Translations under genes and position numbers: made by a program | Notes under the pieces: generated by a model | Databases searched by the model: none | The model's input: the letters and a program-made list of their open reading frames with translations, nothing else | Told to the model about the DNA's origin: nothing | In this document: in pieces, positions 59,286 to 64,000 of the stretch | Layout of the letters: the number at the start of each line of letters is the position of its first letter | Numbering within the stretch: the stretch's first letter is position 1 | NCBI RefSeq assembly: GCF_014647595.1 | Contig: NZ_BMPM01000003.1 | Span: 531,738 to 595,737 of the forward strand | Reading direction: 5' to 3' | Source: Paenarthrobacter histidinolovorans | Lineage (GTDB): Bacteria > Actinomycetota > Actinomycetes > Actinomycetales > Micrococcaceae | DNA length: 64,000 nucleotides

Positions 59286-60254
59286 GTGGATTTGACCCGT
59301 GGCGTGTCAGGATCAGGTATGCCTCGACTGATGCTCCTGGACACAGCCTCCCTCTACTTTCGCGCCTTCTATGGTGTGCCGGACTCCATCCGGCGTTCGG
59401 ACGGGACTCCGGTCAATGCCGTGCGCGGCCTGATGGACATGATTGCCCGCCTCGTCACCGACTACGAGGCCACCCACGTGGTCGCCTGCTGGGACAACGA
59501 CTGGCGTCCCCAGTGGCGTGTTGCCCTGATCCCCAGCTATAAATCCCACCGCGTCGCGGAAATCGTTCCGGACGGTCCCGACGTCGAAGTTGTCCCAGAC
59601 CCGCTCGAGGCGCAGATCCCCATGATCCGCAAAGTGCTGGAACTCGCCGGGATAGCTGTGGTGGGCGTCGACGAGCACGAGGCCGATGACGTGGTGGGCA
59701 CCTATGCCAGTCTGGCCACGTTCCCGACCGATGTCGTGACCGGTGACCGCGACCTCTTCCAACTCGTCGATGACCAGCGCGGTGTACGCGTGATCTACAC
59801 AGCGCGCGGGATGAGGAACCTGGAGTTGGTCACTGAGGCAGTGGTGGTCGGCAAATACAAGGTGCTGCCTCAGCAGTACGCAGACTTTGCCACCCTCCGC
59901 GGCGACGCCTCCGACGGCCTTCCCGGGGTGGCCGGGATCGGCGAAAAAACAGCAGCCGGACTGCTTGGCGAGCACGGTACCCTGCAAGGGCTGCTGGAGG
60001 CGGCGGAGGATCCCGACGGCGGTTTGTCGGCTTCTGTCCGCGCCAAGCTGTCAGGTGCGGCGGACTATCTCAAGGTTGCTCCCGCCGTCGTCAATGTTGT
60101 TCGAGACCTTAAAGTCCCGTCCCTGGAGGAAACGGGGGCGGAACTTATCCCTGTAACGGGCGCTGCGCGCTCCGAGCTGGAGCTGCTGGCCACGGAATGG
60201 AACCTTGGCGGCTCCGTCAAAAGGCTCCTCGACGCGCTGGACCGCGTCCACTGA
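59286..60254 (+). CDS. 5'-3' exonuclease (DNA polymerase I N-terminal-like FEN domain)
   Basis: Stand-alone flap endonuclease/exonuclease of 322 residues. The metal-binding acidic residues are in MLLDTASLYFRAFYG, DEHEADDVVGTYA and DVVTGDRDLFQLV. The helix-hairpin-helix is in LRGDASDGLPGVAGIGEKTA. GTG 59286 is 12 bases after AAGGAG; ATG 59319 (MPRLMLLDTAS) is a reasonable alternative. It lacks the polymerase domain, so it is a second enzyme besides PolA, perhaps for removing RNA primers or flaps. It is divergent from the monooxygenase gene. Confidence 0.92.
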   Translation: MDLTRGVSGSGMPRLMLLDTASLYFRAFYGVPDSIRRSDGTPVNAVRGLMDMIARLVTDYEATHVVACWDNDWRPQWRVALIPSYKSHRVAEIVPDGPDVEVVPDPLEAQIPMIRKVLELAGIAVVGVDEHEADDVVGTYASLATFPTDVVTGDRDLFQLVDDQRGVRVIYTARGMRNLELVTEAVVVGKYKVLPQQYADFATLRGDASDGLPGVAGIGEKTAAGLLGEHGTLQGLLEAAEDPDGGLSASVRAKLSGAADYLKVAPAVVNVVRDLKVPSLEETGAELIPVTGAARSELELLATEWNLGGSVKRLLDALDRVH

Positions 60255-60408
60255 CGTCGCTGTCCGTTCAACGTCCAAACATGCATTCACAGCTTGGTCA
60301 TAGGTTCAGGACAGGATGGTCTGGGGTTCGACCCTCATCGTGTTAAGAGGACGGAACACTGGACCGTCCCTCAGACAACACCCGTAGCAAGGGATTGAGG
60401 AGAGGCAT

Positions 60409-60966
60409 ATGTCGAAAACCAAGAGAATAACCCTGGGAGTTGCAGCCGGAGCGCTTGCGTTGGGCGCCGGATTGGGTGTGACCAGCATCGCGACAGCAGC
60501 CACCACGCCGACACCGAGCGCTACATCCTCCACCGATGCGAGCACTCCTTCGGACCAGGGTGGAAGGCCCGGCGGGCATGGGCACGGACGGGACGGCGGC
60601 AAGATCGCATCCGAACTGGCCACCAAGCTGGGTGTGGACGAGACCAAGGTCTCCGACGCACTTAAGGCCTTCCGCGAAGCGAACAAGCCAACCACCCCGC
60701 CTGCGGAGGGAACAGAGGGCAGCAAGCCGGATCCGTCGGCCCGCGATGCCGCGTTGGCCAAGTCCCTCGCTTCGGCGCTGGGCGTTGACGAAGCAAAGGT
60801 CACTACGGCGTTGGAAGAGATCCGCTCTGAAGGGCAGGCACAGCGTGCTGCCGCCCTCAAAACCCGACTCGACAAGGCCGTAACGGACGGAAAGCTGACG
60901 CAGGCAGAAGCCGATGCCGTGACCAAGGCCGTTGAGGCAGGAGTCATCGGAGGTGGCGGGCGCTAG
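60409..60966 (+). CDS. Secreted protein with two GVDE-type helical repeats
   Basis: Exported protein of 185 residues; strong ribosome site GAGGAGAGG before ATG 60409. A signal peptide is clear (SKTKRITLGVAAGALALGAG, cleavage near ATAA). A Thr/Ser/Pro- and then His/Gly-rich linker (GGRPGGHGHGRDGG) precedes two similar helical units (LATKLGVDETKVSDALKAFR near 75 and LASALGVDEAKVTTALEEIR near 125). It ends with LTQAEADAVTKAVEAGVIGG. The repeat pair resembles short helical modules seen in envelope proteins of unknown role. A terminator follows, so it is monocistronic. The HGHG stretch might bind metal; this is not shown. Confidence 0.8.
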   Translation: MSKTKRITLGVAAGALALGAGLGVTSIATAATTPTPSATSSTDASTPSDQGGRPGGHGHGRDGGKIASELATKLGVDETKVSDALKAFREANKPTTPPAEGTEGSKPDPSARDAALAKSLASALGVDEAKVTTALEEIRSEGQAQRAAALKTRLDKAVTDGKLTQAEADAVTKAVEAGVIGGGGR

Positions 60967-60997
60967 TACGCCGTGACAACCCCCTCGTGGGGCACCG

Positions 60998-61031
60998 AGG
61001 ATCCCCTGGACTATTCCGGGGGATCCTTTTT
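60998..61031 (+). terminator. Terminator after the secreted protein gene
   Basis: Arms AGGATCCCC and GGGGATCCT with a 12-base loop, then a T run (61027-61031). It is a clear Rho-independent terminator, 31 bases after the stop. Confidence 0.88.
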
Positions 61032-61060
61032 CGTGCCGCTGGAAACTTTTTTGCAACCGT

Positions 61061-61088
61061 TGTCGATTTGTCCTCGCACCGTTCGACC
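61061..61088 (+). promoter_or_regulatory. ECF42-type promoter upstream of the DGPF gene
   Basis: TGTCGA (61061-61066) followed after 17 bases by CGACC (61084-61088). The -35 TGTCGA with a CGA-type -10 is the motif reported for ECF42 sigma factors in front of DGPF genes. The DGPF start is 53 bases downstream, and the sigma gene itself follows. This suggests positive autoregulation. Confidence 0.7.
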
Positions 61089-61141
61089 TATGGGTGAGAA
61101 GGTCGAAGGGCGACCTTCCATAACCCAGGAGATTGAGCCAG

Positions 61142-61561
61142 ATGGCAAAGTACATGTTGATCATGCGGGCAGACGACGATTCCTACGCCAAGTTCGAGAA
61201 CATCGACTTCAACGACATCCTCGAAGCAATGGGAAAATTCAACGACGAGCTGATCCGGGCAGGAGTATTGCTCGCCGCTGAAGGTTTGGAGGATCCCAAG
61301 GAGACCGTGGTGGTGGATTTCACGGGAGAAACCCCCGTGGTCACTGACGGTCCGTATGGTGAAACGAAGGAGCTTTTCGGTGGCTTCTACATTCTTGATG
61401 TCGCGTCCCGGCAGGAAGCTGTCGAATGGGCCAAGAGGGCGCCAATGACCGCAGGCACCAAAACCGAAATCCGCCGCGTGACGAGCATCGACGAGTTCCC
61501 CCAGGACAACGAATGGATTCAAAAGGAACGTGCCTGGCGCGAGCAGACCGGGCAACTCTGA
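61142..61561 (+). CDS. DGPF-domain (YciI/YCII-related) protein
   Basis: Small protein of 139 residues from ATG 61142, with AGGAG ten bases upstream. The family motif is visible as PVVTDGPYGETKELFGGFYI, a DGPY variant of DGPF. The start MAKYMLIMRADDDSYAKFEN and late EVEWAKRAP-like stretch fit YciI-related proteins. It precedes an ECF42 sigma factor gene by 37 bases, the typical arrangement for this group. Its function is unknown; by analogy the sigma factor controls it. Confidence 0.92.
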   Translation: MAKYMLIMRADDDSYAKFENIDFNDILEAMGKFNDELIRAGVLLAAEGLEDPKETVVVDFTGETPVVTDGPYGETKELFGGFYILDVASRQEAVEWAKRAPMTAGTKTEIRRVTSIDEFPQDNEWIQKERAWREQTGQL

Positions 61562-61598
61562 AACCTTATGCGGGCTTGCTGGGGAAGCGGCAGGCCGC

Positions 61599-62852
61599 GT
61601 GAGCAGCAACGAGGCCAGGGCCGCCGTCGAGGCAGTGTGGCGGAGCGAATCTGCCCGCATCGTCGGCGCTCTGGCCCGTTACACGGGCGATTTCCCGCTT
61701 GCCGAGGACCTCGCCCAGGAAGCCCTCGCAGAAGCGATCGTGTCGTGGTCTGTCAACGGTATCCCGCTGGAACCAGCAGGTTGGCTGTTGACTGCCGGAC
61801 GGCGCCGGGCCATCGACACCTTCCGACGACGTTCGGCCCAGGACGAAAAGTATGCCCTGTTGGCCCGCAATCTCGTCCATGAGGAGCCCGGAGTGGATAC
61901 GCTGTTCAACCCGGATGCCATAGACGACGACGTACTGGCCTTGATGTTCATCTCCTGCCACCCGGTAATGTCGAAAGAAGCGCGCCTTGCCCTGACATTG
62001 AGGGTGGTTGGCGGCATGGGTTCCGATGAAATCGCCAAGGCGTTCCTGGTTCCGCTTCCTACCATCCAGGCCCGCATCACCCGCGCCAAAAAGACCCTTG
62101 CGGCAGCCCACATACCGTTTGCCGTGCCGGAGCCCCACGAGATTCCCGAGCGGCTTGGATCAGTCCTTCACGTGGTTTACCTGATTTTCACTGAGGGGTC
62201 CTTTGCCTCCTCGGGGGACTCGTGGATGCGGACAGAACTGGTCGGCGAAGCGCAGCGGCTCGCCCGGGTGCTTGTCCGACTGGCGCCTGAACCCGAAGTG
62301 TACGGGTTGCTCGCGCTAATGGAACTCACGGCCGCCAGATTCCCGGCAAGGCTTGACCCGGATGGGAATCCAGTCCTCCTTGCTGACCAGGATCGACGGC
62401 GCTGGGACCAGTCCGCCATACGGCGGGGCCGGGCGGCACTCGCGAGAGCGGTCAGCGCAGCACAAGGCCTTGGTACGTATGGGCTGCAGGCATCGATTGC
62501 CGAATGCCATGCGATCGCCCGAACGACGGAAGATACGGATTGGCAAAGGATTGTCGTCTTGTATGAAGCTCTTGGGCGGCTCACCCGGTCTCCTGTCGTT
62601 GAACTGAATCGGGCGGTTGCTGTGGCCATGGCCTCAGGGCCCGCTGCCGGCCTGAAGCTCGTGGATTCGCTCGCAGCTCGGGGAGAGTTGGAGGGATCGC
62701 AGCTTCTGCCATCGGTGAAGGGCGAGATGCTGACACGCCTTGGTCGCCACGCAGAGGCCGAAGAGGCACTGAAACTGGCGCTCGGCCGCACCACGAACGC
62801 AGCCGAAAGGACTGCCCTGGAGCGGAAGATCGCGCAACTGGGCAAGAAGTAG
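61599..62852 (+). CDS. RNA polymerase sigma factor, ECF42 group
   Basis: ECF-type sigma factor with a long C-terminal extension, 417 residues from GTG 61599. Region 2 is visible in ALARYTGDFPLAEDLAQEAL and LLTAGRRRAIDTFRRRSAQD, region 4 in LTLRVVGGMGSDEIAKAFLV and PTIQARITRAKKTLA. The C-terminal part (about 180-417) is a tetratricopeptide-like helical domain (LLALMELTAARFPARLDPDG, then RAVSAAQGLGTYGLQASIAE), needed for activity in ECF42. No anti-sigma factor gene is present, as usual for this group. It is the second gene of the DGPF operon. Confidence 0.92.
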   Translation: MSSNEARAAVEAVWRSESARIVGALARYTGDFPLAEDLAQEALAEAIVSWSVNGIPLEPAGWLLTAGRRRAIDTFRRRSAQDEKYALLARNLVHEEPGVDTLFNPDAIDDDVLALMFISCHPVMSKEARLALTLRVVGGMGSDEIAKAFLVPLPTIQARITRAKKTLAAAHIPFAVPEPHEIPERLGSVLHVVYLIFTEGSFASSGDSWMRTELVGEAQRLARVLVRLAPEPEVYGLLALMELTAARFPARLDPDGNPVLLADQDRRRWDQSAIRRGRAALARAVSAAQGLGTYGLQASIAECHAIARTTEDTDWQRIVVLYEALGRLTRSPVVELNRAVAVAMASGPAAGLKLVDSLAARGELEGSQLLPSVKGEMLTRLGRHAEAEEALKLALGRTTNAAERTALERKIAQLGKK

Positions 62853-62862
62853 GCGGAGATCG

Positions 62863-62885
62863 CCGGGATTGGCGAATCATCCCGG
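62863..62885 (+). terminator. Weak hairpin after the sigma factor gene
   Basis: Arms CCGGGAT / ATCCCGG with a 9-base loop, 10 bases after the stop; no T run. It may terminate the DGPF/sigma transcript. Confidence 0.4.
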
Positions 62886-62937
62886 ACCTTGGCAGGTTCC
62901 GATTGCGATAGGTGTCTCACGTTCACTCCGTCCGTGC

Positions 62938-64000
62938 TCATGTTCTGTGGGGTGTGTGGTGGTGGTTGCGTCGTGGTGCTTGGTGGGGGTCGATGTGGGG
63001 TGGGGGGATGAACCAGGGGACTCCGGTGTTCATGGTGATGGTCCATTGTTCTTTGTGGATGAGGTGGTGGTGGTGGGAACAGAGGAGTGTACCGTTCTCT
63101 GTTCCTGTGGTGCCGCCTTGTGACCAGTAGGTGATGTGGTGGGCTTCGCACCAGGGTGCGGGGAGGGTGCAGTCGGGGAAGGCGCAGCCGCCGTCGCGGG
63201 CGGTGATGGCTTTGCGGATGTGGGGTGGGAAGATCCGGGTGGTGCGGCCGATGTCGAGGATTTGGGAGTCGGTGCCGAGCAGGACGGGGAGGATTTCGGC
63301 GTCGCAGGCTATTTTCCGGATGGTGTTGGGGTGGAGCGGGCCGGTGAAGGTCGCGGTGCCGGTGCTGAGCGGGTTCAGGGGGCCGGGCTGGGTAGGGGTG
63401 GTGGCGCCGGCTTGGGTAGGGGTGGTGGCGCCGGCTTGGGGCCGGGTGCCGGGCTGATCGGTCGCGGTGCCGGTGCTGATGATGTTCCGGGTGCGGGGCT
63501 GGTTGGGGGTGCTGGCTTGGTTCGGGTCTGTGCCGGTGAGTTGGGTGAAGAGGTCGTGGTGGTCGATGGTGATGGTGAGTTGGGGTCGGAGTCCGCCGTT
63601 GGAGGGGAGTTTGCCGGTGGTCATGGCTACTGCGCAGGCGCCGACGAGGCCGTCGAGGAGTTTCTGGGCACGGGAGCGCCGGTCCAGTTCCGGGCCTGTT
63701 GCAGTGTCTTGAACGGTGCCGCCGCTGTTGGCCCCAAGAGTGCTGGCGGTGTTGGTGGTGTCGCCGCTGGTGGCGCCAAGCGTGTTGGTGGTGTTGGCCC
63801 CGGTTGCGTTGGTGGTGGTTCTTCCGGGGGTGGTGGTGAGTCGGGGGTTGGTGGCGGTGTTCATGGCGGTGGTGAGGGTTTCGTATTGTTCGGTGGTGGC
63901 GAAGATTTCCAGGTGGTGCAGGCCGTAGCGGCGTCGGCGGCGGAGGAACGCGCCTTGGGTGTGGCGGAGGGTTTCTTCGGTGGGTTCGGGGCCGTCTTGG
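62938..64000 (-). CDS. DUF222/HNH endonuclease-domain protein (5' end beyond the window)
   Basis: The frame is open on the minus strand from the window's right edge to the stop at 62938, giving about 353 residues of the C-terminal part. Upstream of an internal ATG at 63864 it still encodes RRRRYGLHHLEIFATTEQYE, typical DUF222 sequence, so the true start lies outside. After it there is a Thr/Asn/Gly-rich, low-complexity region, a 24-base tandem repeat coding for AGATTPTQ twice, and then the HNH motif (AFPDCTLPAPWCEAHHITYW, then ENGTLLCSHHHHLIH). Such proteins are multi-copy (13E12-like) in actinobacteria. Their role, nuclease or mobile-element relic, is not settled. Confidence 0.88.
   Translation of the reverse strand, partial: QDGPEPTEETLRHTQGAFLRRRRRYGLHHLEIFATTEQYETLTTAMNTATNPRLTTTPGRTTTNATGANTTNTLGATSGDTTNTASTLGANSGGTVQDTATGPELDRRSRAQKLLDGLVGACAVAMTTGKLPSNGGLRPQLTITIDHHDLFTQLTGTDPNQASTPNQPRTRNIISTGTATDQPGTRPQAGATTPTQAGATTPTQPGPLNPLSTGTATFTGPLHPNTIRKIACDAEILPVLLGTDSQILDIGRTTRIFPPHIRKAITARDGGCAFPDCTLPAPWCEAHHITYWSQGGTTGTENGTLLCSHHHHLIHKEQWTITMNTGVPWFIPPPHIDPHQAPRRNHHHTPHRT
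63393..63440. repeat. Two tandem copies of a 24-base unit in the HNH gene
   Basis: Two identical 24-base units lie back to back at 63393-63416 and 63417-63440, inside the low-complexity region. They keep the reading frame (8 residues each), so copy number can change without a frameshift. Confidence 0.9.

Noticed and set aside
1..64000. tRNA, rRNA or prophage genes
   Set aside because: I saw no cloverleaf-like CCA-ended segments, rRNA sequence, or phage structural or integrase genes in the window.

Overview
The window is GC-rich chromosomal DNA with short intergenic gaps and many GTG/TTG starts. The gene families point to a soil actinobacterium of the Micrococcaceae, most likely Arthrobacter or Paenarthrobacter. 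Supporting evidence is the histidine phosphatase/DUF3090/SCO1664 triad, a fused OleBC protein, an Arr rifamycin ADP-ribosyltransferase, a PpsA/PpsR pair, an ECF42-type sigma factor with its DGPF partner, and a DUF222/HNH endonuclease. The genus is inferred from gene content, not from a marker gene. I see no rRNA, tRNA, CRISPR array, prophage or complete insertion sequence.

Layout, 1-25 kb. Positions 1-6.1 kb hold a minus-strand oligopeptide-type ABC importer (fused double ATPase, two permeases, Tat/lipobox binding protein) behind a GlcD-type FAD 2-hydroxyacid oxidase. An orphan sulfonate/nitrate-type binding protein and a CbbX-like AAA ATPase follow. The phosphatase/DUF3090/SCO1664 operon (9.3-11.4 kb) carries a one-base frameshift in its last gene. 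PEP synthase and its bifunctional regulator lie at 11.6-14.9 kb. A minus-strand operon at 15.4-19.3 kb encodes an ACT-less homoserine dehydrogenase, an aldehyde dehydrogenase and an aspartase, with a convergent Lrp/AsnC regulator. I read it as a homoserine-to-fumarate catabolic route. arr, a ChaB-like gene, and a MatC-type carrier/PrpF pair divergent from a LysR gene complete this part.

Layout, 25-43 kb. oleA, oleBC and oleD (25.6-30.3 kb) form a complete head-to-head olefin pathway. After them come a CPA2 antiporter, a stand-alone LigD-type polymerase domain, a 44-residue basic protein, a DUF3846-like protein, poxB, a class II UvrA-like ATPase, RidA, ArfB, a DHFR-like protein, a flavin/PLP-type split-barrel protein, a DksA-like protein and an MFS exporter.

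Layout, 43-64 kb. Positions 43.4-50.8 kb contain five tightly coupled minus-strand genes: SWIM zinc finger, DUF5691, MoxR-type AAA ATPase, DUF5682 and VWA. Three of the four junctions are 4-base overlaps. This is the best candidate in the window for an undescribed multi-protein system. It is followed by an RpiR-headed catabolic operon (RpiR, HIBADH-like, aldehyde dehydrogenase, M20 amidohydrolase, DUF3100 transporter-like). Next is a 3-hydroxybenzoate 4-monooxygenase-like gene under a perfect 29-base palindrome. The last genes are a 5'-3' exonuclease, a secreted small protein, the DGPF/ECF42 pair with its expected promoter, and the 3' part of a DUF222/HNH gene that runs off the right edge.

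Overall this is a metabolically versatile soil-type chromosome segment rather than an obvious mobile island. Regulators beside catabolic operons, with inverted repeats in their control regions, give several testable regulons.
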